Shown here piece after piece: positions 17,095 to 24,734 of a DNA stretch of 64,000 nt (the stretch's first letter is position 1; each line of letters begins with the position of its first letter). This stretch comes from MGBC131033 sp910585655. Its GTDB lineage: Bacteria; Bacillota; Clostridia; Lachnospirales; Lachnospiraceae. The position numbers were made by a program, and so were the translations under genes. The notes beneath the pieces were generated by a model. That model searched no databases. It worked only from the letters and a program-made list of their open reading frames with translations, and was not told the origin of the DNA. The stretch covers positions 49,420 through 113,419 of the forward strand of contig CATBCG010000091.1 of assembly GCA_949502025.1 (NCBI GenBank). Direction: 5' to 3'.

Positions 17095-17142
17095 AAAAAA
17101 GAAGCTTCTGCAAGCATTTTCTTTTCTGCCTGCAAAAGCTTC
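17095..17142 (-). terminator. Terminator of the DUF4097 gene
   Basis: On the minus strand GGAAGCTTTTGCAGG pairs with CTTGCAGAAGCTTC, followed by TTTTTT. It lies just after the stop at 17173. Confidence 0.8.
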
Positions 17143-17172
17143 CTTAAACTTTCCTAGGATGAAAAATCACCG

Positions 17173-18816
17173 CTAATCGCTGATTACCATATCGCCGGAA
17201 ACCGTTTTCAGATAAATACGGCTTGCCTTTTCACCCTTTTCCAGCCTTCCGTTTCGGGTCAAATACTGATGCTCACCGCCATACCGTACTTCCAGCTCAC
17301 CGGAAACGGTCTGATAGTTCACATCAAATCCTCTGTTTTCATTGCTTAAATTTAGCCTGACATCTCCGCTGACAGAAGAAATGCTGGCTTCCAGATCCCT
17401 GCTGGTCGTCAATGTCGCATCTCCGCTGACGGATTCTACCCGGCACCGAACAAATTCACCTTGTATTTCCGAATCTCCGCTCGTACTGGTACAAGCCATT
17501 TGATCGGCTTTGATGTTCCGCCCGACAGAATCTCCGCTGATCGAAGAAATACTTAGCTCCTGACAATCTACATGACGTACGGAAACGTCTCCGCTCATGC
17601 TCTTTAACAGCACAGCCTCTCCTCGGATATCATCCGCCTGCACTTCTCCGCTCTTGCTCTGAAGCTCTAAGCACCTTACTTCCATCTGGTCTGCCTGAAT
17701 ATCACCGCTCATCGTGGAACTTCTCATGGCGTCTGCCTGAATACGGTAAAACTTCATATTGCCGCTTGCCGTATTGATACGGAACTCCTTCGCCTGTACG
17801 CCCTTCATGCTGATCGAACCGCTTAACGTATTTAGCTCTATCATCTGAGCTTCTGCCGGAAGCTTTACCGCCAATGACATTTCCGGGCTAAACGATCCCC
17901 AGAAAATTCCTGCTGCCGTCCGGCTCTTGCGGATTCCTGCGTAAATAGTATCTCCTTCTTCCCGGAAATAAAAACGGTACTGCATCTGCTGTTTTACCGA
18001 ACCAAAGTTTTCATAATGAATCTGAATGCTGTTATCTTCAGACGGCTCTACTACAACCTCCGCGCTCAAGCCCTCTAACACCAGATTTTTCTTTTCTGCA
18101 GAGCGTCGCTCCTCTGCTTCCTGCTGAGTTTGCTCTTCTGAGCCTCCCTTTTCCGATTTTCCTTCAAACGCCGGACCCTTAAAATATTCCTGTACCTTTT
18201 CCTGGATTATAGCTCCGCTTTGATAAAACACTTCTTCGCCCTGATGAATCAGATTCTGTACGCCTGTCTGCTGCAAAATCCCCTGCACGTTATTCTGAAT
18301 TCCAGAAAGTGCCTCTGAAACCGTGTTCTGGATATCGGAAAAAGTCTCTGTCCAGTTGGTACTTTTACGTTCGTTCTGACTGCGATGGCTTGCCTCTTCC
18401 TGATCCGGCGCCTCTCTCCAGGTGCCTTCTTCCGCCTCTCCCATCTCCTGCCCGGCGTCGGACGGCTGCCCCTCTGCTTCCGATGTTTCGGCAGTTTCTG
18501 GCGCCTCCGGTGCTTCTGGTGCCTTTGGCGCTTCTGGCGTCTCCGGTGCTTCCGGTGCCTTTGGCGCTTCTGGTGTCTCCGGTGCTTCAACCTGACCGGT
18601 TCTTCTTGCATTTAAGTCGATGCCTTCCATCTGTGCCAGTTCTGTAATAAATTCGTCGATATCTCCTAATTCCTCACAAAGCTGCTCTTCGCTCTTTCCA
18701 TTTTTCACACCCAGTTCAAAATGATTCTGGTAATCTTCCATAACCTCCTGCAGCATTTCCGGCATAACCTTTGCCAATGTCTCCTGCAGTTTTCCCAGGT
18801 ATTCCTGTTTTGTCAT
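17173..18816 (-). CDS. DUF1700/DUF4097 protein with Pro-Glu-Ala repeat linker
   Basis: 547 residues in three parts. The N-terminus (1-70, MTKQEYLGKLQE to EELGDIDEFITELAQ) looks like DUF1700, which usually sits beside PadR regulators. Next comes a low-complexity linker (about 80-120) of tandem PEAP/ETPEAPKA units. The C-terminal half is a DUF4097 beta-solenoid in which an SGD/SGE turn recurs about every 20 residues (MSGDIQ, KSGEVQ, MSGDVS, ISGDSV, TSGDSE, VSGDAT, VSGDVR, VSGELE, VSGDMV). No signal peptide or membrane helix is evident. DUF4097 proteins are linked to envelope-stress loci (LiaG-like), but the function is not established. The start at 18816 has GGAGG 5 nt upstream. Confidence 0.85.
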   Translation of the reverse strand: MTKQEYLGKLQETLAKVMPEMLQEVMEDYQNHFELGVKNGKSEEQLCEELGDIDEFITELAQMEGIDLNARRTGQVEAPETPEAPKAPEAPETPEAPKAPEAPEAPETAETSEAEGQPSDAGQEMGEAEEGTWREAPDQEEASHRSQNERKSTNWTETFSDIQNTVSEALSGIQNNVQGILQQTGVQNLIHQGEEVFYQSGAIIQEKVQEYFKGPAFEGKSEKGGSEEQTQQEAEERRSAEKKNLVLEGLSAEVVVEPSEDNSIQIHYENFGSVKQQMQYRFYFREEGDTIYAGIRKSRTAAGIFWGSFSPEMSLAVKLPAEAQMIELNTLSGSISMKGVQAKEFRINTASGNMKFYRIQADAMRSSTMSGDIQADQMEVRCLELQSKSGEVQADDIRGEAVLLKSMSGDVSVRHVDCQELSISSISGDSVGRNIKADQMACTSTSGDSEIQGEFVRCRVESVSGDATLTTSRDLEASISSVSGDVRLNLSNENRGFDVNYQTVSGELEVRYGGEHQYLTRNGRLEKGEKASRIYLKTVSGDMVISD

Positions 18817-18929
18817 AATATCCTCCATTCCGATATAGAATTGCCGTCCATATCCTGTTTTCCTAATCTATGCTGCAACCTGGCAGCTATTTTCTCTCCC
18901 TATCTTCCACCCTGGTTTCTTTTAACGGA

Positions 18930-19244
18930 CTATCTTGTCCATTTGATAATACGTCCGACTGCCAAAACAAATTCCTCCCATTCCTGCTTTAAACGGATAA
19001 AATAGTCTCTGCCTTTACCGGTCAGATGATAATACTTTCTGGCTGGACCTTCTACGGATTCTACCAGATAAGTTTCGACATACTCCTCGTCCTTTAACCG
19101 TTTTAAAATCAGATACAGGGTTCCGGTAGCTATCGACATTTCCTTGGAAATTGATTCTGTCAGTTCATAACCATACCGATCGGCTCCATTGAGTTCTGAC
19201 AATACGCAAAGTTCCAAGGCTCCTTTCTTAAATTGTGCGTTCAT
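18930..19244 (-). CDS. PadR-family transcriptional regulator
   Basis: 104 residues with the winged-helix PadR signature: KGALELCVLSEL near the start, YGYELTESIS, TGTLYLILKRL as recognition region, and ARKYYHLTGKG in the wing. It binds DNA as a dimer and normally represses the gene next to it, here the DUF1700/DUF4097 gene downstream on the same strand. Its own promoter region has two AATAGTAT repeats around the -35, which could be an autoregulatory operator. AAGGGAGG precedes the ATG. Confidence 0.93.
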   Translation of the reverse strand: MNAQFKKGALELCVLSELNGADRYGYELTESISKEMSIATGTLYLILKRLKDEEYVETYLVESVEGPARKYYHLTGKGRDYFIRLKQEWEEFVLAVGRIIKWTR

Positions 19245-19273
19245 CTCTGCGCCTCCCTTTCTTTGATGATTAG

Positions 19274-19302
19274 ATTATAACACATACTATTCAATAATGC
19301 AA
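19274..19302 (-). promoter_or_regulatory. Promoter of padR with possible operator
   Basis: On the minus strand TTGCAT and TATAAT are spaced 17 nt apart. Direct copies of ATAGTAT flank the -35 element (about 19285-19315) and may bind PadR. Confidence 0.7.
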
Positions 19303-19370
19303 TATACTATTTTATATTTATTATTATTTTTTATTTTTCTTAACTTATGAATCTTCCCTTCAATTTGGTC

Positions 19371-19399
19371 TTGACTTTTTCCATGTGATGGCATATTAT
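19371..19399 (+). promoter_or_regulatory. Promoter of the MATE transporter gene
   Basis: TTGACT and TATTAT are spaced 17 nt apart, about 75 nt before the start codon, leaving a structured leader of about 68 nt. Confidence 0.8.
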
Positions 19400-19410
19400 C
19401 TCTTCGATAT

Positions 19411-19453
19411 TCCTGTCTTTTCGACAGGGACGCAAACGTGATGCTAAACTATA
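19411..19453 (+). other. Structured leader resembling part of a GEMM-I (c-di-GMP) riboswitch
   Basis: A hairpin (CCTGTC and GACAGG) is followed by GGGACGCAAA, a short gap, and GCTAAACTA. That order resembles the P2 hairpin plus GACGCAAA..CTAAA core of GEMM-I riboswitches. The second helix with its tetraloop receptor is not present before the start codon at 19474. It may be a truncated remnant or a chance match. Confidence 0.3.
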
Positions 19454-19473
19454 TTTGAATTTGGGGTGATACT

Positions 19474-20817
19474 ATGGTACGTGATATGACGCAGGGAAAA
19501 CCGCTTAGGCTGATCCTTTCCTTTTGTATTCCGCTTCTCTTCGGAAACCTGTTCCAACAGATGTACAACATGGTAGATTCGGTAATTGTCGGCAAGTACG
19601 TAGGGGTAGGGGCGCTGGCTGCCGTCGGATCTACCGGAGCGCTTAATTTTCTGATCTTAGGCTTTGCTATGGGGCTGTGCAGCGGCTTTACGATTCCTAT
19701 TTCACAGGCGTTTGGTGCCGGAGACATGCCAAACCTAAAACGTTACGTCACCAACGCTGCCTGGCTTAGCCTGCTTGTCGGCGGGCTTCTTACCTTAGCG
19801 ACGACGCTTGGCACCAGACAGTTTTTAATTTGGATGCGGACGCCGGAAGATATTTTTCAGGATGCCTACAACTATATCTGGACCTTATTTGCCGGCATTT
19901 TAGTCATTTTCCTCTATAACCTGCTTTCCGGCATTATGCGAGCTTTGGGAGATAGCCGAACTCCTCTTTATTTCCTGATACTCGCATCCATATTAAATGT
20001 TTTTCTGGATCTGTTTTTTATCATCGTTTTAAAAAGCGGCGCCGTTGGAGCAGCTATCGCTACAGTGATCGCCCAGTTTGTTTCCGGTCTTCTCTGTCTT
20101 TTTTATATGAAGAAAAAATTTCCGATTTTAAAAATGAAAGCGGACGACTGGAAGCTATCCTCTTTCCATATTTCCAGACTCCTGGGAATGGGGATTCCGA
20201 TGGGACTGCAGTTTTCCATAACCGCTATCGGCTCTACCTTATTACAAAGCGCAGTCAATTCCCTCGGTTCCTCTATCGTCGCCGCCACGACTGCCGGAGC
20301 CAAGGTTTCCGCCCTCTTTACACAGCCGTTAGAAACGTTGGGACTGACCATGGCTACCTACTGCGGTCAAAATCTGGGCGCTGCCAAAATCGAACGGATA
20401 AAAAAAGGAGTACGCCAAAGCCTTCTTTTAGGCGCCGGCTATTCCGTTCTCGCCGGCGTTGGCATCATCCTTTTCGGTCGTTACGTCGCCCTATTGTTTC
20501 TGGATTCTTCCGAACTGGAAATCCTCCGCGACGTACAGCGTTTCCTTGTAGCCAACGGCGCCGGTTATGTATTGCTTTCCACCCTTTTAATCCTCCGCAA
20601 CTCCATTCAAGGGCTAAGCCATGGGTTTTTGGCGATGTTTGCAGGAATCTTTGAAATGATAGCGCGCTCCTTTGTCGCGTTCGCCCTCGTAGCCTCCTTT
20701 GGTTACACCGCCGTCTGCTTCGCCAACATGAGCGCCTGGGCCGCCGCCAACCTCCTGCTGATACCTGCCTTTTTCTATGTAGAACGAATCTTAAAACAAC
20801 ACTATATACAAGACTAA
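19474..20817 (+). CDS. MATE-family efflux transporter
   Basis: 447 residues with 12 membrane segments in two homologous halves. Motifs include QQMYNMVDSVIVGKYVG near residue 30, ISQAFGAGD, and the second-half equivalent ATYCGQNLGA. MATE proteins export cationic drugs or metabolites using a Na+ or H+ gradient in the cytoplasmic membrane. The substrate cannot be told. GGGGTGA precedes the ATG. Its last codons and stop lie inside a 31-bp repeat (20809-20839), which recurs just before the decayed second MATE gene at 20978, so this pair probably arose by tandem duplication. Confidence 0.93.
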   Translation: MVRDMTQGKPLRLILSFCIPLLFGNLFQQMYNMVDSVIVGKYVGVGALAAVGSTGALNFLILGFAMGLCSGFTIPISQAFGAGDMPNLKRYVTNAAWLSLLVGGLLTLATTLGTRQFLIWMRTPEDIFQDAYNYIWTLFAGILVIFLYNLLSGIMRALGDSRTPLYFLILASILNVFLDLFFIIVLKSGAVGAAIATVIAQFVSGLLCLFYMKKKFPILKMKADDWKLSSFHISRLLGMGIPMGLQFSITAIGSTLLQSAVNSLGSSIVAATTAGAKVSALFTQPLETLGLTMATYCGQNLGAAKIERIKKGVRQSLLLGAGYSVLAGVGIILFGRYVALLFLDSSELEILRDVQRFLVANGAGYVLLSTLLILRNSIQGLSHGFLAMFAGIFEMIARSFVAFALVASFGYTAVCFANMSAWAAANLLLIPAFFYVERILKQHYIQD

Positions 20818-20964
20818 CCCATCGAAGATGGGTTTCAAACCAGCGTTTTGCAGAAAGGGCGCAGGGCAATTTCTGGACGTGTCTCTTTACGGCCTGAAAT
20901 TTGTCCTCTTCTATGCGCCCTTTCTACAAACTGCAAGACTAACCCATCGAAGATGGGTTTCAAA
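20809..20964 (+). repeat. Long hairpin flanked by 31-bp direct repeats between the two MATE genes
   Basis: The same 31 bp (from CAAGACTAACCCATC through GATGGGTTTCAAA) occurs at 20809-20839 and 20934-20964 and itself contains a small hairpin (AACCCATC/GATGGGTT). Between the copies lies a long palindrome: TTTGCAGAAAGGGCGCA pairs with TGCGCCCTTTCTACAAA, and GGGCAATTTC with GAAATTTGTCC. The first copy includes the stop codon of the upstream gene, the second ends 13 nt before the next start codon. The plan (tag, palindrome, tag, then start codon) resembles the CGGAACT arrays. Confidence 0.85.
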
Positions 20965-20977
20965 TAGGAGACTTATT

Positions 20978-21612
20978 ATGGTACGTGATATGACAACGGA
21001 AAAACCGATCCGGCTTTTTCTTTCTTTTGGTATTCCGCTTCTTTTGGGCAGTTTGCTCCAGCAGCTTTACAATGTTGTAGACTCGATGATTGTCGGGCGG
21101 GCATTAGGTGTAAATGCTCTCGCTGCGGTCGGGTCGGTGTATTGTATTTTTTAGTTTTGGATTTTATTCATGGAATATGCAACGGCTTTTCCATTCCGGT
21201 TTCCCAGTCCTTTGGAGCAGGAGATACGACTGCGATTCGCCGTTATATCGCCGGCTCCATCTGGCTTTCGTTTTTTATCGGGCTTTTCCTTACTGTGGTC
21301 TTGCTTTTCTTTACCAGACCGTTTCTGATTTGGATCAAAACCCCAAAACCAGTCTTGGCAGATGCCTACCGCTATATCCGCATTTTATTTGCCGGAACCT
21401 TAATTTTGTTTTTTTATAATCTTCCAGCCAGCATCCTCCGGGCGTTAGGTGACAGCAAAACGCCTCTTACCTTTTTGATCCTCTCTTCCTTTTTTAATAT
21501 CCTGCTGGATTTGCTTTTTATTGTTATATTACAAAAAGGAACTGCCTGGGCGGCGGCTGACCTGTTTCTCTTTTCTGCCTTCTTTTATGTGAGAAAAAAG
21601 ATTCTCACATAA
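20978..21612 (+). pseudogene. Second MATE transporter gene, decayed by frameshift and a large deletion
   Basis: The gene begins MVRDMTTEKPIRLFLSFGIP, nearly the same as its upstream paralogue, with TAGGAG before the ATG. Frame one stops at 21154 after AAVGSVYCIF. The next frame resumes at about 21142 with FLVLDFIHGICNGFSIPVSQ and runs to IVILQKGTAWAAADLFLF. By comparison with the intact copy, about 230 residues are missing between ILQKG and AWAAADL, which removes most of the second half. The ending FYVRKKILT is normal in position. It cannot encode a working transporter. Confidence 0.88.
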
Positions 21613-21640
21613 GGGCATCGAAACGGTATCCTTTTTGGGG

Positions 21641-22189
21641 TTATAGTTCTCCTCCTATCTGCCGCCCGCTTAACACATTTTCAAAGCACGCGCTTGTATC
21701 CGGCGTCACTACCCGGATTCCGTCGATATGCAGAAAGCGGATACGGCTATAAGAATAACTGTCCAGCCTCCGATTTAAAGAATCGTCCGTATGAGCGGCT
21801 ACCAAATAAGTTCCGTTTGCATAGCCCGTTACCAATAGGGTATGGTAAAAGTCCCCTTCCTCCCGACCAAGCTGAATCACGTCTCCAATCGACAGCTCTC
21901 CGGCACCGACTTCCCTGCCAAACGGACCTGGACCCTGGTTCTGCGTCAGAAACCAGAAAAAGAATTCCACTCCGCTCCAGGCAGGCGCCCGGTCGTTTAA
22001 GGAAATATAGTACCAGCCCAGTACCGGGGAAAAGTTCATTGTACAGCATCCTGCATAGACACATTGGGAAATAAAATTGGTGCAGTCCCCTCCGATTCCG
22101 GCAAAATTCGGAAAAAGAGGATTTCTTCCATATGCCCATCTCTTGGCATATGCCACTGCCCGTTCCCGATGATATGGTTCTATTACCAT
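21641..22189 (-). CDS. Putative amidase-domain (Amidase_6, NlpC/P60-like fold) protein
   Basis: 182 residues. YHRERAVAYAKRWAYGRNPL followed by GGDCTNFISQCVYAG gives the catalytic Cys in the DCTNFxSQ motif typical of Amidase_6 proteins; a later VAAHTDDSLNRRL gives the likely catalytic His. These are papain-like amidases of Bacillota, thought to act on peptidoglycan or peptides. No signal peptide is visible. I prefer the ATG at 22189, 9 nt after AAGGA, over the ATG two codons upstream, which is too close to that site. It follows the dehydrogenase gene by 30 bp. Confidence 0.85.
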   Translation of the reverse strand: MVIEPYHRERAVAYAKRWAYGRNPLFPNFAGIGGDCTNFISQCVYAGCCTMNFSPVLGWYYISLNDRAPAWSGVEFFFWFLTQNQGPGPFGREVGAGELSIGDVIQLGREEGDFYHTLLVTGYANGTYLVAAHTDDSLNRRLDSYSYSRIRFLHIDGIRVVTPDTSACFENVLSGRQIGGEL

Positions 22190-22219
22190 AAACATGCTTC
22201 CTTTTTTCGTTCTTTACTA

Positions 22220-23227
22220 TTATATGCCGGAAGCCTCTCTCGGTGTGAAAATCACCTGATTTTGCAGCGCTCCTTCTTTTAAAAAGCATTGGATATTAGA
22301 AAGAGTTGTCTCTGCAATGTTTTTTAATGCCTCTCCCGTCAAAAACGCCTGATGAGACGTTACCAGCACGTTTGGCAGGGAAATCAATCTCGCCAGTACA
22401 TCGTCCTGCACAATCGTATCCGAATAATCTTCATAAAACAGATCGGTTTCTTCCTCATAGACATCTAAACCAGCCGCGCCGATTTTTCCGGTTTTTAAAT
22501 GTTCCAGCAAATCTTCACTGTCAATCAACGCCCCTCTGGACGTATTTAAAATAATGACGCCCTCCTTCATCAGTCGGATTGCCCGTTCGTCTACCAAATG
22601 ATATGACTCCCTAGTCAGCGGACAGTGCAGCGAAATGATATCCGCTCTGCTGCACAAATCATAATAATCCGTATATTCCACCGATAAATCAGCATTTGGA
22701 TATACGTCGTACGCCAAAAGGTTCATACCAAAGCCCGAACAGACCTCTATAAACGCCTGCCCGATTTTCCCGGTTCCTACAATCCCCATTGTTTTTCCAC
22801 GCAAATCAAAACCCATCAACCCGTTTAGACTGAAATTGTATTCCCTTGTCCGGTTATAGGCGCGGTGCAGCTTTCGATTTAGGCATAGCAGCATTCCCAT
22901 CGTATGCTCTGCCACCGCATAAGGAGAATACGCCGGTACACGTACGACCGGAATCCTCCCCTGCGCCGCCTCCAAATCTACATTGTTGTACCCGGAACAG
23001 CGCATAGCGATTAGTTTTACTCCTTCTTCCTCCAGGCGTTCTATCACTGCCCGGTTTAACACATCGTTGACAAATGCCACTACGACTTCATAGCCTCTTG
23101 CCATCACCGCTGTGCGCTCCGTCAGTTTATTTTCAAAATATGTCAGCTCTACCCCGTACTCCTCTGCCATTTGATCAAAAAACAGGCAATCGTAAGGTTT
23201 GGCGTCATACAGGCATACCTTATACAT
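22220..23227 (-). CDS. D-2-hydroxyacid dehydrogenase (D-lactate dehydrogenase type)
   Basis: 335 residues, NAD-dependent and cytosolic. Start MYKVCLYDAKPYDCLFFDQM. The nucleotide-binding motif is GIVGTGKIGQAF at about 150, with YDVYPN after it. The catalytic Arg is in NTSRGALIDS, the Glu in GLDVYEEETDLF, and the His in TSHQAFLT. The pattern EEETDLFYEDYS is typical of LdhA-like D-lactate dehydrogenases, which reduce pyruvate to D-lactate in fermentation. AAAGGAG precedes the chosen ATG at 23227; the upstream in-frame extension to 23278 lacks homology. A terminator separates it from the M16 gene upstream. Confidence 0.92.
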   Translation of the reverse strand: MYKVCLYDAKPYDCLFFDQMAEEYGVELTYFENKLTERTAVMARGYEVVVAFVNDVLNRAVIERLEEEGVKLIAMRCSGYNNVDLEAAQGRIPVVRVPAYSPYAVAEHTMGMLLCLNRKLHRAYNRTREYNFSLNGLMGFDLRGKTMGIVGTGKIGQAFIEVCSGFGMNLLAYDVYPNADLSVEYTDYYDLCSRADIISLHCPLTRESYHLVDERAIRLMKEGVIILNTSRGALIDSEDLLEHLKTGKIGAAGLDVYEEETDLFYEDYSDTIVQDDVLARLISLPNVLVTSHQAFLTGEALKNIAETTLSNIQCFLKEGALQNQVIFTPREASGI

Positions 23228-23273
23228 GTTTCTGGCTCCTTTCTCTTCATCTGCTGCCGTTTCCTTACCTGAC

Positions 23274-23331
23274 GGCAAAAAAATCTCCCTAAACTTATCC
23301 GCTTTTAAAATTTCGGTTAGTTTATGGAGAT
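23274..23331 (-). terminator. Terminator of the M16 peptidase gene
   Basis: On the minus strand AATCTCCATAAACT pairs with AGTTTAGGGAGATT, with extra CCG/CGG pairing inside, followed by TTTTT. Confidence 0.8.
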
Positions 23332-23341
23332 TTTCCTTTTT

Positions 23342-24634
23342 TTATTCATTTCTATTATCGCGGCAAACATTTCGATGCGGAATAAACGACTCCAAATGTT
23401 CCTTCCCTGGTGTCTCCGTATTCCCGACTAAGGAAATGCTCATCTGTCCCAGGTTATAATATTCCTGGACGCTGTGGATCACTGCTTCCCGGTCCACTCC
23501 TGCAATCCGTTTTATCGTCTCGGAAAGCGGCACCGGCTCTCCCCGGTAAAGAATCGCCTTTCCATTGCTTTCCATCCGGCTTCTGGTGCTTTCACTGGCA
23601 ATCAACAACTCTGTTTTGATCTGTTCCTTCGTCCGGAGCAGCTCCTCTTCTGACATTCCATTGCAACGATATTCTTTGATTACCTCTAATATCCCGTCAA
23701 AGACAGCTTCCAGATTCTGTGGGTTTAACACCACGTCGATATGCGTAAGCCCCGCTCTTAGATATGGGCAAGCATAGGAAAAAATCGAATAGGTCATCCC
23801 CATTTCCTCACGGATTCGCTGAAACAGACGAGAATTGTCGCTTCCTCCTAATACCTCATTTGCCACGGAAACCGCATATTTTTGTTCTGCATTCATCGTT
23901 GGTCCTGGAAATGCCAGGTTTAAATGTATCTGTTCTATATCCTTCGGCTGGCAGTAAAAGGAACGAACATAGTCCGGCGTAGAGAGAAAATAGCGGTTGC
24001 TCCCTCTTTGGATGCCGCCAAACGCCTCCTCGCAGACTGCCGTCAATTCTTTTTCGTCAAAACGCCCTGCTACGGAAATCAGCATATTTTCCGCTACATA
24101 GTGCATGGCATAAAAACGAAGCAACTCTTCTCTGCTAAAAGAAGCTACCCGATCGACGTCCCCGGATATCTGATATCCCAGCGGATGATCCTGCCAGACT
24201 GTTTTTTGCAGCATCTCATGCACCAGATCCTCCGGCGAATCCTCATACATCATGATTTCCTCTAGTACCACACCTTTTTCCCGGCAGAAATCTTCCTCCT
24301 CAAAGCAGGAGTGGCACAGCATATCGCCAAGCAGTTCTGCCGCCTGACGTAAATGCTCTTCTAAAGTCGTCACATAAAAGGAGGTGTATTCCTTGCAGGT
24401 ACAAGCGTTTAAATTTCCCCCCATAATCGCTATCTCATCTGCCAAGTCCTTTGCACTCCTGCTTTTGGTTCCTTTAAATACCATATGCTCTAGCATATGC
24501 GACATCCCATTTGTCTTTAGCGTCTCAAATGCCGATCCGACTCTTACCCAGACGCCGAAGGAAACCGTCTTTAAATACTCCATTGGCTCCATGACAAGCG
24601 GAATTCCATTGGAAAGTTCCTTTACCTTTATCAT
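23342..24634 (-). CDS. M16-family zinc peptidase (YmxG/PqqL-like)
   Basis: 430 residues. The inverted zinc motif HxxEH is HMLEH at about residues 46-50 (MSHMLEHMVFKGT), with a downstream Glu in KGVVLEEIMMYEDSPEDLV. The central region has GPTMNAEQKYAV and LGGSDNSRLFQRIREEMG, characteristic of the C-terminal M16 half. Such peptidases are processing-protease homologues; the Bacillus relative (MlpA/YmxG) is a cytosolic protein of uncertain substrate. The length and motifs are complete. GATGAGG precedes the ATG. Confidence 0.93.
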   Translation of the reverse strand: MIKVKELSNGIPLVMEPMEYLKTVSFGVWVRVGSAFETLKTNGMSHMLEHMVFKGTKSRSAKDLADEIAIMGGNLNACTCKEYTSFYVTTLEEHLRQAAELLGDMLCHSCFEEEDFCREKGVVLEEIMMYEDSPEDLVHEMLQKTVWQDHPLGYQISGDVDRVASFSREELLRFYAMHYVAENMLISVAGRFDEKELTAVCEEAFGGIQRGSNRYFLSTPDYVRSFYCQPKDIEQIHLNLAFPGPTMNAEQKYAVSVANEVLGGSDNSRLFQRIREEMGMTYSIFSYACPYLRAGLTHIDVVLNPQNLEAVFDGILEVIKEYRCNGMSEEELLRTKEQIKTELLIASESTRSRMESNGKAILYRGEPVPLSETIKRIAGVDREAVIHSVQEYYNLGQMSISLVGNTETPGKEHLESFIPHRNVCRDNRNE

Positions 24635-24734
24635 ACTGTTACCTCATCATCCTAGCATAGTTCCCAGCCTGTCAACAGACCAGAACGGCAGACTACTCAT
24701 CGTGCCATATTGGTAACAGTATATCAGCTTTTTT

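Noticed and set aside
19411..19474. Complete c-di-GMP-I riboswitch
   Set aside because: The second helix and tetraloop receptor are missing between the motif and the start codon, so only partial similarity is reported.
20809..20964. Attachment sites of an integrated element
   Set aside because: The repeats are only 125 bp apart, with no integrase and no tRNA.
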